Notes under the pieces: generated by a model | The model's input: the letters and a program-made list of their open reading frames with translations, nothing else | The model's database searches: none | Told to the model about the DNA's origin: nothing | Part shown: positions 34,253-43,267 of the stretch, piece by piece | Layout: every line of letters starts with the position of its first letter | How positions within the stretch are numbered: position 1 is the stretch's first letter | NCBI GenBank assembly: GCA_021777105.1 | Contig: JAIQZQ010000069.1 | Location: 1 to 64,000 of the forward strand | Length of the DNA stretch: 64,000 bases | Reading direction: 5' to 3' | Source of the DNA: Candidatus Anammoxibacter sp. | GTDB lineage: Bacteria > Planctomycetota > Brocadiia > Brocadiales > Anammoxibacteraceae | Translations under genes and position numbers: made by a program

Positions 34253-35155
34253 ATGGCTGAATATCAAAAAATTCTGGAAAAATATTCGTTGGAAGATATG
34301 GAAGAAATCCCTTGCGGCATTTGCGACGGCAATGAATTTGACACATTGGCGTTTAAGGATAAGCGTGGAGTGCCTGTTCATACAGTTATATGTAAAAATT
34401 GCGGGCTAATATTTCTTTGTCCAAGATTATCTCAAAAAGCTTTAGATAATTTTTACAAAAATGACAACTCTGCATATGTGCAGAAGATCCCACGTACCAT
34501 GGAGGAAATTCATGCTTCATTAGTTCGGAAAGGGATGGTGTATCTGGATTTTGTCAAGGACTATATTGACGCAAAATGCAAAGTTATGGAAATAGGGTGC
34601 GGATCAGGTGGAGTTCTTCAGCCTTTTAAAGAAGCTGGTTACGAGTGTGTTGGTATTGAGCCAATGGAAGATTATGGTGATTTTGCAAGAAAGCATGTTG
34701 GAATTGAGATTATAACTGATTTTATAGAAAGTTCCGATTTTAATTACGGCAAAGTTGATCTTGTCATTATTTCTGATGCTTTAAATCATTTTCGTTCTCC
34801 CTCAAAAGTTTTCTTTAAAATTAATGAGTTGCTAAATCTGGGCGGCAAAATATTTATTGCGGAAAAAGACCCTGTCAGTTTCGCCACATGGGACAATTTT
34901 AATACTATAAGCCACTTTGACCATCTTTACGCATTTACACCAAGATCAGTGTTTAATTTGTTAAAGAAAACAGGATTTTTTTTGGTAAAGCATAAAGATA
35001 AAGATAAGAAGTACTGGATCCTTGCCGAACGGAAAGATATAGATTATGAAGTAAATTTTAGAGATTGCAATCTATATCGTGAACTAAAAAAAGAGTTAAA
35101 AATAAAAGGGCTGACTTGGTCTATAAAAGGGAAAATAAAGAAAATATTTCGTTAA
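34253..35155 (+). CDS. Class I methyltransferase with N-terminal zinc-binding motif
   Basis: The 300-residue protein starts with paired cysteines (C22-G-I-C25 and CKNCG near residue 50), likely a zinc-ribbon, as in the sugar C-methyltransferase/DUF-type family. The SAM site MEIGCGSGGVLQPFKEAGYECVGIEP lies near 110, and the catalytic core ends near 240. A SAM-dependent methyl transfer to a sugar or sugar nucleotide is likely. The next gene, a CMP-sugar synthetase, starts 20 bp later. Confidence 0.82.
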   Translation: MAEYQKILEKYSLEDMEEIPCGICDGNEFDTLAFKDKRGVPVHTVICKNCGLIFLCPRLSQKALDNFYKNDNSAYVQKIPRTMEEIHASLVRKGMVYLDFVKDYIDAKCKVMEIGCGSGGVLQPFKEAGYECVGIEPMEDYGDFARKHVGIEIITDFIESSDFNYGKVDLVIISDALNHFRSPSKVFFKINELLNLGGKIFIAEKDPVSFATWDNFNTISHFDHLYAFTPRSVFNLLKKTGFFLVKHKDKDKKYWILAERKDIDYEVNFRDCNLYRELKKELKIKGLTWSIKGKIKKIFR

Positions 35156-35174
35156 TCGATTTTGAGGCAAGCTA

Positions 35175-35888
35175 TTGACAATACTTGGCATTATTCCCGC
35201 GAGGGGCGGATCGAAAACTGTTGCTGATAAGAATATTAAACTTATTTGCGGAAAACCGTTAATTGCCTTTGCCATTGAAGAAGCGAAGAAGTCTAAATTT
35301 ATTGATCGAGTTGTTGTTTCAACGGATTATAGTAAAATAGCGGAAGTCGCAATTGAATACGGAGCTGAAGTTCCTTTTATAAGGCCTGGTCATTTAGCAG
35401 GCGACTATGTTACGGATTTGCCGGTTTTCGAGCATTGTTTATGTTGGCTTAAGGAAAACAACGGATATTCGCCTGAAATTGTTGCGCATCTAAGACCCAC
35501 AGCTCCATTGCGAACAACAAATCATATAGATGAAGGGATAAAGATTCTTCTGGATTCCGAGGAGGCTGATTCTGTGCGTTCCGTATGCGTTGCCCCAAAA
35601 AATCCATTAAAAATGTGGAAAATTAACGGCAAAGCTATAGAGCCTTTTATACCGGAATCCTTTAGCGGCATAAAAGAAGCGTATAACTTTCCGCGTCAGA
35701 AATTGCCGGAAGCATATGTGCAAAATGGGTCTGTAGATATAATTAGGTCTGAGACTATTTTACAAAAACGCTCTATGACCGGCGACACAATTTTTCATTT
35801 AATAATGGATGAGGACGAGTCCATAAATATTGACACTGAATTAGATTTTATTGTGGCGGAACAATTAATGAAAAAAAGGCTGGAGTAG
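35175..35888 (+). CDS. CMP-nonulosonic-acid synthetase (NeuA-like acylneuraminate cytidylyltransferase)
   Basis: The 237-residue protein activates a sialic-acid-like sugar with CTP. Motifs are IIPARGGSKTVADKNIKLICGKPLIAF at the N-terminus, VVVSTD, HLRPTAPLRT and DEDESINIDTELDF. No Met precedes the conserved IIPARGG, and a GAGG site lies 7 bp before the TTG at 35175, so TTG is the likely start. It heads a four-gene set with an oxidoreductase, a HAD phosphatase and a NeuB-type synthase. The exact sugar (KDN-, legionaminic- or neuraminic-type) is not determined. Confidence 0.9.
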   Translation: MTILGIIPARGGSKTVADKNIKLICGKPLIAFAIEEAKKSKFIDRVVVSTDYSKIAEVAIEYGAEVPFIRPGHLAGDYVTDLPVFEHCLCWLKENNGYSPEIVAHLRPTAPLRTTNHIDEGIKILLDSEEADSVRSVCVAPKNPLKMWKINGKAIEPFIPESFSGIKEAYNFPRQKLPEAYVQNGSVDIIRSETILQKRSMTGDTIFHLIMDEDESINIDTELDFIVAEQLMKKRLE

Positions 35889-35892
35889 AGAG

Positions 35893-36990
35893 ATGATAAA
35901 AATGAAAATATATGGAGCCGGCTCTATTGGCAATCATCAGGCGTATGCAGCTAGGTCTATGGGATGGGATGTTTTAATATGCGATAATGATATTATGGCT
36001 CTGGAAAGGACGAAGAATGATATTTATCCGGGACGATACGGCGCGTGGGATAATGATATTCAATTAAGCCTTGTGAAAGATTTGCCAAATGAAGAATATG
36101 ATGTTGTAAGCATAGGCACACCGCCGGACAGCCATCTGGAAATAGCCTGTCATGTTGTGGAAAATGATAAACCTATAGTCCTTCTGGTTGAAAAACCGTT
36201 TTGCGGCCCGTCTCTTAACAAGGCTCAATCTTTTTATGAGCTTGCGGCCCGGTCGGGAACTGAGGTTTTGGTTGGGTATAACCATGTTCTTTGCAAGAAT
36301 ACATTAGAAGCTGAAAGGATTATAAAATCAGGCGCGATTGGCGAATGTTTGACTATTTATAGCGGGTTCCTAGAATATTGGGGAGGCATATTTAACGCGC
36401 ATCCTTGGCTTAACGGCCCAAAAGACAGTTATCTTGGATTTTATAAAAGAGGAGGGGGCGCAAGCGGGGAACATTCGCATGCTATTAATATCTGGCAACA
36501 TTTTGCCGGCGCCACAAATATTGGCAGGATTAAGGAAGTTTCAGCCATGCTTGATATTGTAGATCATGGCGGCGTCGAATACGATAGGATATGCCAGTTG
36601 AATGTAAAGACTGAAAAAGGAATAGTTGGGAGCATTGTTCAGGATGTTGTCACCGAACCATCTAAAAAACAGTTGCGCATACAGGGGACAAACGGTTTTC
36701 TGGAATGGCATGTAAATTGGAATAACGGAAATGACGCGATCTTTTATAGCGACGGGCAAGGCGGGGTAAAGGAAAATTTTATTCCAAAAACACGGCCGGA
36801 TGATTTTATGGGCGAGATGCGCCATGTTCAGGATGTTATAGCCGGCAAAGTGGGCGAGTCTCCAATTTCACTAAAACGCGGGTTGGAAACAATGTTGGTC
36901 ATCGCCGCCGCGCATGCGTCTTACAAACTAAAAAAGAGCGTGGAAATAAATTACGGTGCTGGTTTCTGCCAAGGCGCAATTATTCACTAG
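35893..36990 (+). CDS. Gfo/Idh/MocA-family oxidoreductase
   Basis: The 365-residue protein begins KMKIYGAGSIGNHQAYAARSMG (GAGSIG nucleotide site), with VSIGTPPDSHLEIA, VEKPFCG and a substrate-domain YNHVL. The family oxidises or reduces sugar carbons using NAD(P). It sits 4 bp after the CMP-sugar synthetase, so it probably acts in the same nonulosonic acid pathway. It differs from the fused oxidoreductase at 16195. Confidence 0.85.
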   Translation: MIKMKIYGAGSIGNHQAYAARSMGWDVLICDNDIMALERTKNDIYPGRYGAWDNDIQLSLVKDLPNEEYDVVSIGTPPDSHLEIACHVVENDKPIVLLVEKPFCGPSLNKAQSFYELAARSGTEVLVGYNHVLCKNTLEAERIIKSGAIGECLTIYSGFLEYWGGIFNAHPWLNGPKDSYLGFYKRGGGASGEHSHAINIWQHFAGATNIGRIKEVSAMLDIVDHGGVEYDRICQLNVKTEKGIVGSIVQDVVTEPSKKQLRIQGTNGFLEWHVNWNNGNDAIFYSDGQGGVKENFIPKTRPDDFMGEMRHVQDVIAGKVGESPISLKRGLETMLVIAAAHASYKLKKSVEINYGAGFCQGAIIH

Positions 36991-37055
36991 CCGCTTATTT
37001 ATTAAAAGAGTTGCCGGCAATCTCTATTTTGATTAATTGTCGTGAAAAGGAAATT

Positions 37056-37679
37056 ATGGCAATCAGGGCAATTGTCTTTGATTTTGATGGAACGCTGGTT
37101 GATTCAAATGAATTAAAATATAATGCGTTTTTCAGCCTTTTCCCGTCTAATGCTATTTGTCTAAAAATAATCAAGGAAGTGTTGGCTGAATTTCTTGAAG
37201 AGACACGTTTTGTGATTTTGCGGGAAATATTGCAAAGACTTGAAAATAAAAATATAAAGGAATCTGAAATTGAAGCAAAAGTATTGGAATTAGCCGATAA
37301 ATATAATGAAAACGTTGTTTCGCTTGTAAAAAATTGTAGAGAAATGCCGCGCGCGGAAGAAGCTTTAAAAAAGTTAGGAGGCGAATACAGTCTTTATCTA
37401 AGCTCGACAACCCCTAAAGAATCACTGGTTGATATTGTTAAGTTTAGAAAATGGGAGCGTTATTTTGTCGGCATATTTGGACGACCTAATACGAAAATAT
37501 CAACTTTGTATAAAATTATGGATCTGGGATCATTTAATCCAAGCGAGATACTTGTGGTGGGGGACGGGGTATCGGATAAGGAATCCGCTTTAAAAACTGG
37601 GTGCCGGTTTTTTGACGCAAATAAAGACGGCGGTATTTTTAAGGATTTGTTAAACTCTGCATCTAAATGTTTTTGTTAA
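37056..37679 (+). CDS. HAD-superfamily phosphatase
   Basis: The 207-residue protein has HAD motif I DFDGTLVDSN with both nucleophile/acid Asp, motif II SSTT, and the C-terminal VVGDGVSDKESALKTGC. An AAGGAA site precedes ATG 37056; an in-frame TTG at 37011 is less likely. Between a CMP-sugar synthetase and a NeuB-like synthase, a role as the nonulosonate-9-phosphate phosphatase is plausible. The C1-type cap domain fits phosphoglycolate-phosphatase-like enzymes. Confidence 0.85.
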   Translation: MAIRAIVFDFDGTLVDSNELKYNAFFSLFPSNAICLKIIKEVLAEFLEETRFVILREILQRLENKNIKESEIEAKVLELADKYNENVVSLVKNCREMPRAEEALKKLGGEYSLYLSSTTPKESLVDIVKFRKWERYFVGIFGRPNTKISTLYKIMDLGSFNPSEILVVGDGVSDKESALKTGCRFFDANKDGGIFKDLLNSASKCFC

Positions 37680-37771
37680 TCCGGCAATGAATCCGACGTT
37701 GTAAAATGTTACGTAAAGCGTTGCTCAAATTATTCATTATATAAATCTAATGTTTACATAGGAGAATAAAT

Positions 37772-39289
37772 TTGAACGAATTCGATTTTAATGGACTGTT
37801 TGTTTATGATCTTGCAAACAATCACCAGGGCGATGTAAAGCATGGAATCAAAATAATTAAAGCCATGGGCGATGTAACGAAAAAAGGCAATGTAAAAGGA
37901 TGTCTAAAATTTCAGTTTAGACAATTGGATACGTTTATTCATCCTGAATTTAAAGACAAAAAAGATATACCGCATATCCCCAGGTTTATTAGCACTAGTT
38001 TGTCAAGAAGCGATTATGAAATCTTGACAAAAGAAACGCGCAAACAGAAATTAACAACAATAAGCACCCCGTTTGACGAAAAGTCTGTTGATATGATACT
38101 GGAGATGGATATCGAAATTATTAAAGTCGCCAGTTGTTCAGCCTGCGACCGGCCGTTAATAGAAAAGATAGCCGAGACCGGCAGGCCGATAATTGTGTCC
38201 ACTGCGGGTCTGAGCCTGGATAAGATAGATAAATTAGTTAGTTTTCTTGAATATAAAAACGTTCAATTTGCGTTAATGCATTGCGTCGCGCTATATCCAA
38301 CGGAAAAAGATAAACTCTGTTTAAACCAGATAGAATTGCTAAAGAACAGATTCCCTAATATAACAATAGGCTTTTCAACGCATGAGGATCCTGATAATTA
38401 TATCGCCGTTCAGTTGGCGTATGCAAAGGGCGCAAAACTTTTTGAGCGTCATGTTGGCATACAGACTAACGATTATAAGCTTAACGCATATTCATCAAAT
38501 CCGGACCAAATTGCTAAATGGATAGAGTCGTATTGTGACGCTAAACAATCTTGCGGCGGCGATGAGCGCGCTCCGTCAAGCGTAAAGGAGAAAGAATCTC
38601 TCAATTCTCTTATGCGTGGAGTTTTTGCAAAAAAAGCTATTAAAAAAGGAAACGTTATTAATAGAAATGACGTGTTTTTCGCTATGCCCTTGTTGAAAGA
38701 TCAATTAATTAGCGGCGAGTGGTATAAGGGGCTAATCGCTGATAAAGATTACGCCAGTAATAAGCCTTTGCGCAGAAGTTTAGCTAAACATGAATATTCA
38801 AATGAGGAAACGATTTATAGGATTATGCTTCAGGTAAAAGGCATGTTAAACAATGCCAGGATATTTATTGGCAAAGAGAGCGACATTGAGATATCGCACC
38901 ACTATGGTTTGGAGAGATTAAGAGAATTCGGGGCTATAATTGTTAATTGCATTAATAGAGAATATTGCAAAAAACTGGTTGTTCAATTGCCGCGTCAAAA
39001 ACATCCTGTTCACTATCATGAAAAGAAAGAAGAGACGTTTCAACTTCTATCCGGAGATCTTGAAATTGTGTTAGACGGTTATAAACACAAACTTACGCCG
39101 GGCAATTGTATTCTTGTTAAACCTGGTCAATGGCATAAATTTCATACTCTTGACGGCGCTATTATTGAAGAAGTGTCAACAACTCATTATAACGATGATT
39201 CGTTTTATGAAGATGAAAAGATTGCGCAGCTTCCAAGGGAAATGCGAAAAACTGAAATGCCTAATTGGGAAGCCGCTTTAGAAGAATGA
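37772..39289 (+). CDS. NeuB-type nonulosonic acid synthase fused to SAF and cupin domains
   Basis: The 505-residue protein condenses PEP with a hexose or its phosphate. Residues 1-~265 are the NeuB TIM barrel (YDLANNHQGD, KFQFRQLDTF, ISTPFDEKSVD, HCVALYPTEKD, GFSTHEDP, LFERHVG). Residues ~285-340 are a SAF/antifreeze-like domain (RGVFAKKAIKKGNVI). Residues ~350-505 are a cupin resembling D-lyxose/mannose isomerases, with metal-ligand set H414, H416, E421 and H455. Canonical NeuB lacks this cupin. TTG at 37772 is the start: AGGAG lies 7 bp upstream and no Met precedes the barrel. Confidence 0.9.
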   Translation: MNEFDFNGLFVYDLANNHQGDVKHGIKIIKAMGDVTKKGNVKGCLKFQFRQLDTFIHPEFKDKKDIPHIPRFISTSLSRSDYEILTKETRKQKLTTISTPFDEKSVDMILEMDIEIIKVASCSACDRPLIEKIAETGRPIIVSTAGLSLDKIDKLVSFLEYKNVQFALMHCVALYPTEKDKLCLNQIELLKNRFPNITIGFSTHEDPDNYIAVQLAYAKGAKLFERHVGIQTNDYKLNAYSSNPDQIAKWIESYCDAKQSCGGDERAPSSVKEKESLNSLMRGVFAKKAIKKGNVINRNDVFFAMPLLKDQLISGEWYKGLIADKDYASNKPLRRSLAKHEYSNEETIYRIMLQVKGMLNNARIFIGKESDIEISHHYGLERLREFGAIIVNCINREYCKKLVVQLPRQKHPVHYHEKKEETFQLLSGDLEIVLDGYKHKLTPGNCILVKPGQWHKFHTLDGAIIEEVSTTHYNDDSFYEDEKIAQLPREMRKTEMPNWEAALEE

Positions 39290-39349
39290 TTTATTAATTA
39301 TTCATATAAACGGCCATAGTCAATATAAATTAAAAGAATAAGAAAACAA

Positions 39350-40657
39350 ATGAAAACTATATTTTACAGTATATCTCTTGGTGTGTTTTGTAGGAATCTG
39401 CTTAGAACAGGGGTGATGGACCGTCTATTGCAAGACGGCGATACTAGGATAGTGTTGTTAAGCCCAGCATATAGAGACGACAAATTTGTTAAAGAGTTTT
39501 CCCGTGAAGGAAAGGTCTTTTTTGAAAAATTGTATCCCGCCAATCAACATTTTAATTTGGCGGAAAGGGTTTTATTTAAAATATGCTCTGTCTTTGGACG
39601 TAAATTTTATGTCAAAGGATTGTTCCTTTTTTTTATGGGTGTAGTTGACAATTATTATAAAATATTTACCAATAGATATTATACTGAAGTCTTTCTTAAA
39701 TATAAACCTGATTTGGTTGTTACAGGGTCGCCGGGAAACACTTCGGCAATGGATACACTCGTTGTAAGAGAAGCGAAATATATGAAAATTCCCACTCTTT
39801 GTCTGGTGCATTCATGGGATAATATTTGCGGTCTGAAAGGCATTATGCCCACCAGGCCGGACAGGCTGGGGGTTTGGAATAACATGCAGGAAGAAGAGGC
39901 CGTTAAAATCAATTTCTATGAGCCGTCCAGAGTTGATATTGTGGGGCCTCCGCATTTTGATATTTATCAAAACAATGATGTTTTTATGGAGAGAGAAGTT
40001 TTTCTAAAAAAGATAGGTCTTGATCCGTCTAAAAAACTTATAACAGTGGTAGTGGGCTCGACTAAAAGCAGTGAAAGCGCGTTTATTCTTGACATTATAC
40101 TTGATGGAATGGAGAGAGGTTTGTTTCCTTTTGCCGCGCAGCTTTTAGTGAGATTGCATCCTAGGGTTAAACCTGAAAAAAACAAAAAAGATTTTGCTAA
40201 ATATGAAAACAATCCTTTAGTTAAAATTGATTATCCATGCAACTATGATGAATACTTAAAATGGAATCCTGATTGGCCGGAGATGGTTCATCTTGCAAAC
40301 ATGCTTAAACATAGCGATGTTATGGTAAACATACATTGCACGGTTACTATTGAAGCCGCGATTTTAGATGTGCCGGTAATTAATTTAGGTTTCAGTTTGT
40401 CAGACCCTGATAAATTTAAAGAAAGAGTTGTCCTGGGACATTGGAAACATCATTATCGTTATGTTCTTGAAAGGGATTGTGTGTATCTGGCGAAAGATTC
40501 AGACGATTTAATAAAAGGGATCAAGGACTATATTGATAATCCAGGTCTTCATCGGGATGCAAGAAAAGCAATGGCAACAGACCTCTGCTATAAATTAGAC
40601 GGCAAATCTGTTGAGCGTATCTATCTGCTTATAAATAAATTAATTAGCAGGCTATAA
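39350..40657 (+). CDS. GT-B-fold transferase, capsule/CDP-glycerol-type
   Basis: The 435-residue protein has the look of a GT-B transferase, with VRLHPR near residue 270 and SDVMVNIHCTVTIEAAILDVPVINLGF near 330-355, where nucleotide-activated donors bind. It is similar in outline to CDP-glycerol glycerophosphotransferases and KpsS-type capsule enzymes. No membrane span is certain (a hydrophobic stretch lies near 92-104). It follows the NeuB-type synthase by 60 bp and could transfer the nonulosonic acid, but the donor is not known. Confidence 0.6.
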   Translation: MKTIFYSISLGVFCRNLLRTGVMDRLLQDGDTRIVLLSPAYRDDKFVKEFSREGKVFFEKLYPANQHFNLAERVLFKICSVFGRKFYVKGLFLFFMGVVDNYYKIFTNRYYTEVFLKYKPDLVVTGSPGNTSAMDTLVVREAKYMKIPTLCLVHSWDNICGLKGIMPTRPDRLGVWNNMQEEEAVKINFYEPSRVDIVGPPHFDIYQNNDVFMEREVFLKKIGLDPSKKLITVVVGSTKSSESAFILDIILDGMERGLFPFAAQLLVRLHPRVKPEKNKKDFAKYENNPLVKIDYPCNYDEYLKWNPDWPEMVHLANMLKHSDVMVNIHCTVTIEAAILDVPVINLGFSLSDPDKFKERVVLGHWKHHYRYVLERDCVYLAKDSDDLIKGIKDYIDNPGLHRDARKAMATDLCYKLDGKSVERIYLLINKLISRL

Positions 40658-40726
40658 GGGCAAAATACTTAAAATCAATTTTATGCCAATCTAATATGCA
40701 AGAAATGGAAGGCTAAAAAGAGTTGT

Positions 40727-40979
40727 CAATAGTTTTTCGTTAGAACCTGTTATTGAACATTATGTTATCGAAGGAGTTTCTATTTATAGTCCTTCAAATA
40801 TTCTGGTTTGAGGCGCATTGATCTTCAGATTCATAGTTCTGGAGTTGGCATATTATTGCCATTTAAAAGTGTTAAAATTATTTAAACAAAGATGGCTGTC
40901 ATACTATCTTTATTACACGATGGTTGTTTTATGTTTGTTCTGCGCAAGCGAAACTCCGTTTATTTATTTTCAATTCTAA
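40727..40979 (+). pseudogene. Truncated 3' end of an MBOAT gene (duplicate)
   Basis: The sequence matches the 3' end of the intact MBOAT gene (42759-43014) at about 88% by eye, including CAATAGTTTTTCGTTAG, GGAGTTGGCATATTATT and the shared terminal TTCAATTCTAATCAGCG. It has a stop codon (CTGGTTTGAGG) and lost bases (TATTATTGCC for TATTATTATTACCC). The 5' part of the gene is absent. It is the first piece of a mosaic relic in the 908-bp gap 40658-41565. Confidence 0.88.
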
Positions 40980-41214
40980 TCAGCGAAACTAACAAATCCA
41001 TTTTAATTCGTTAAATTCATAAATAAAGAAAATAATAGTTGGAGTTTTATGTATTCTTTTTTTCATTATTGTTGATACTTTTGCCGCCTCCTGTTTTGTA
41101 AAATACGGGGATTCGTAGGGTGGTATAACTTTAGAATTTAAAAGATCGCGCTTTACGGTAAATGAATTGATAAACGATTCGATCAAGAAGATGGCTGGAA
41201 ATATTATTGAGTAA
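40980..41214 (+). repeat. Duplicated spacer with a decayed coding relic, copy A
   Basis: It is nearly identical to 43015-43250. The + strand frame reads FVKYGDS-stop-GGITLEFKRPRF...NELINDSIKKMAGNIIE-stop in this copy, and the same with few changes in the other. It looks like the C-terminal end of an older gene. The in-frame TAG is in both copies, so it was broken before the duplication. The family is not recognised. Confidence 0.7.
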
Positions 41215-41312
41215 TTTTAGTTGTAAAAAAATGCAAGATAAAAAAGAGTTATCTATAGTTTTTCCATTATTTAATGAGGTAGAGAAAGCGCGTCCTGTTG
41301 TTCTGCCAGCTG
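41215..41312 (+). pseudogene. 5' fragment of a GT2 glycosyltransferase gene (duplicate)
   Basis: Positions 41231-41310 match the start of the GT2 gene at 43268 (ATGCAAGATAAAAAAGAG, TCTATAGTTTTTCCATT, CGTCCTGTTGTTCTGCC). The match stops abruptly at about 41310, where a NeuB-like fragment begins. Only the first ~25 codons are present. Confidence 0.88.
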
Positions 41313-41512
41313 GAAAAAATAGCGAAAACAGGACTGCCTGTAAAAGCCTCTACTGGTTTGAGTCTAGATAAAATTGGCAAATTTGTGAGTTTTCTTGTAT
41401 ATAAAAGCGTTTGATTTGCGCTGATGATTGTGTTGCTTTATATTTAACGCCGGAAGATAAACTTTGTTTGAATCATATATAATTATTAAAAAACCGATTT
41501 CCTAATATCTAA
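41313..41512 (+). pseudogene. Fragment of a NeuB-like synthase gene
   Basis: It matches codons ~131-200 of the intact NeuB-type gene at 37772 (around 38160-38360), at roughly 70% nucleotide identity by eye. The translation KIAKTGLPVKASTGLSLDKIGKF parallels KIAETGRPIIVSTAGLSLDKIDKL. Several in-frame stops (for example after KSV and IVLLYI) show decay. The divergence suggests a paralogue, not a recent copy of the neighbouring gene. Confidence 0.85.
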
Positions 41513-41565
41513 CATAAATAAATTTTTATTTTAGACATTGAATATATTCCTGTAAAAGCAATTTC

Positions 41566-43014
41566 ATGATATTTAACTCATATCAATTTATCATCTTCTT
41601 TTTTGTGGTTTTTGTTGTCTATTGGAATCTGGCCCGTATATGGCAAAACAGGTTTTTGTTAGTTTCAAGTTATGTGTTTTATGGATGGTGGAGTTGGAAG
41701 TTTTTGTTCCTCATCTTCCTTGCCACTTTTATTAACTATTTTTGCGGCTCTTGGATACACAAAACTAATAATCCTCGAAAGAGGAAATTCTTTCTGTGCG
41801 TTAGCCTTGTTACAACGCTAATGACGCTTTTTTTCTTTAAATATTCAGGCTTTTTTGTTTCTGAATATTACGATTTCCTAAATTTTTTCGGCGTCGAGAA
41901 TATTTCCAAACGTTTTTGGAGAATAGCATTGCCGGTAGGGATATCCTTTTATACCTTTCAAACGTTGAGTTATACAATTGATGTTTATCGTGTTAAACTA
42001 AAACCTGTTTTCAACTATATTGATTTCTCGCTGTTCGTTGTTTTCTTCCCTCAACTGGTTGCAGGGCCTATTGAACGCGCATCCCATTTGCTGCCTCAAA
42101 TAACATGCAACCGAACATACGATTACAATAAGATTATATCAGGGCTTCGCCTTGTATTATACGGAATGTTTCAAAAGATTGTGATTGCGGACACGCTTGC
42201 TAAAGTTGTGGATACGGCTTATAAAAAGCCATATACACAGACTTCAGCAACTTTAATTGCGGCAACTTGTTTCTTTGCTTTTCAGATTTATTGCGACTTT
42301 GCGGGGTATACTAATATTGCGCGCGGTGTGGCTAGAATGCTTGGGTTTGATATTTGTCTAAATTTCAAGGCGCCTTATTTTTCAAAAAATCTGGTTGAAT
42401 TCTGGAGAAGATGGCATATGTCGTTAACCGGATGGTTTCGGGATTATGTGTATATCTCTTTAGGCGGAAATCGTGTTTCACAATATAGACATTTTTTCAA
42501 TGTAATGGCGGTTTTTTTGTTAAGCGGGCTTTGGCATGGAGCAAACTTGACGTTTATTATGTGGGGATTTATCCATGGTCTGTTTTTCTTGCTTAGTTTG
42601 ATTTTGACCAAGTTGATTGGGAAGGCGAAACATGAAAATATTGCCGTTCATATCGTTAAAATATTTGCGACATTTTCTGTGGTTTGTTTTGCGTGGATAT
42701 TCTTCAGGGCGAATTCGTTGAGTGAGTCTTTTTACATTGCAGGAAAATTGTTGGCTTTCAATAGTTTTTCGTTAGAACCTGTTATTGAATATTATGCTAT
42801 CAAAGGTGTTTCTGTTTTTAGTCCTTCAAATATCCAGGTTGGAGTTGCCTTGATCTGCGGATTGATGGCTCTGGAGTTGGCATATTATTATTACCCTTTA
42901 AAAGTGTTAAATTTATTTAAACATAGATGGATATCATACCCGCTTTATTATACGATGATTGCTTTATGTTTGTTCTGCACAAGCGAAACTCCGTTTATTT
43001 ATTTTCAATTCTAA
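41566..43014 (+). CDS. MBOAT-family O-acyltransferase (AlgI-like)
   Basis: The 482-residue protein has about 11 membrane spans and the MBOAT signature: QLVAGPIERASHLLPQI near 170, FQIYCDFAGYTNIARG, FWRRWHMSLTGWFRDYVYISLGGN, and the catalytic-His segment LSGLWHGANLTFIMWGFIHG near 323. It acylates (usually acetylates) a polysaccharide on the periplasmic side. AlgX/AlgJ-like partners were not seen beside it, but an SGNH hydrolase lies at 28614. The gene is bracketed by direct repeats (40727-41310 and 42759-43342). Confidence 0.93.
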   Translation: MIFNSYQFIIFFFVVFVVYWNLARIWQNRFLLVSSYVFYGWWSWKFLFLIFLATFINYFCGSWIHKTNNPRKRKFFLCVSLVTTLMTLFFFKYSGFFVSEYYDFLNFFGVENISKRFWRIALPVGISFYTFQTLSYTIDVYRVKLKPVFNYIDFSLFVVFFPQLVAGPIERASHLLPQITCNRTYDYNKIISGLRLVLYGMFQKIVIADTLAKVVDTAYKKPYTQTSATLIAATCFFAFQIYCDFAGYTNIARGVARMLGFDICLNFKAPYFSKNLVEFWRRWHMSLTGWFRDYVYISLGGNRVSQYRHFFNVMAVFLLSGLWHGANLTFIMWGFIHGLFFLLSLILTKLIGKAKHENIAVHIVKIFATFSVVCFAWIFFRANSLSESFYIAGKLLAFNSFSLEPVIEYYAIKGVSVFSPSNIQVGVALICGLMALELAYYYYPLKVLNLFKHRWISYPLYYTMIALCLFCTSETPFIYFQF

Positions 43015-43267
43015 TCAGCGAAACTAACTAATCCTTTTTAATTCGTCAAATTCATAAATAACAAAAATAATAGTTGGAGTTTTATGTTTTCTTCTTTTTT
43101 TATCATTGTTGATACTTTTGCCGCCTCCTGTTTTGTAAAATACGGAGATTCATAGTGTGGTATAACTTTAGAATTTAAAAGACCGCGCTTTACGGTAAAT
43201 GAATTGATAAACGATTTGATCAAGAAGATGGCTGAAAATATTATTGAGTAATTTTAGTTGCCAGAAA
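43015..43267 (+). repeat. Duplicated spacer with a decayed coding relic, copy B
   Basis: This is copy B of the spacer at 40980-41214 (about 93% identical by eye). It contains the same relic frame with the same internal TAG (DS-stop-CGITLEFKRPRF). It connects the MBOAT stop to the GT2 start. Together with MBOAT-tail and GT2-head duplicates it makes a ~590-bp direct repeat. Confidence 0.75.

Noticed and set aside
40989..41186. Minus-strand frame of 65 codons, similar to the one at 43038-43223
   Set aside because: Both lie in the duplicated spacer, so similarity comes from DNA duplication. The + strand shows a more protein-like relic frame.
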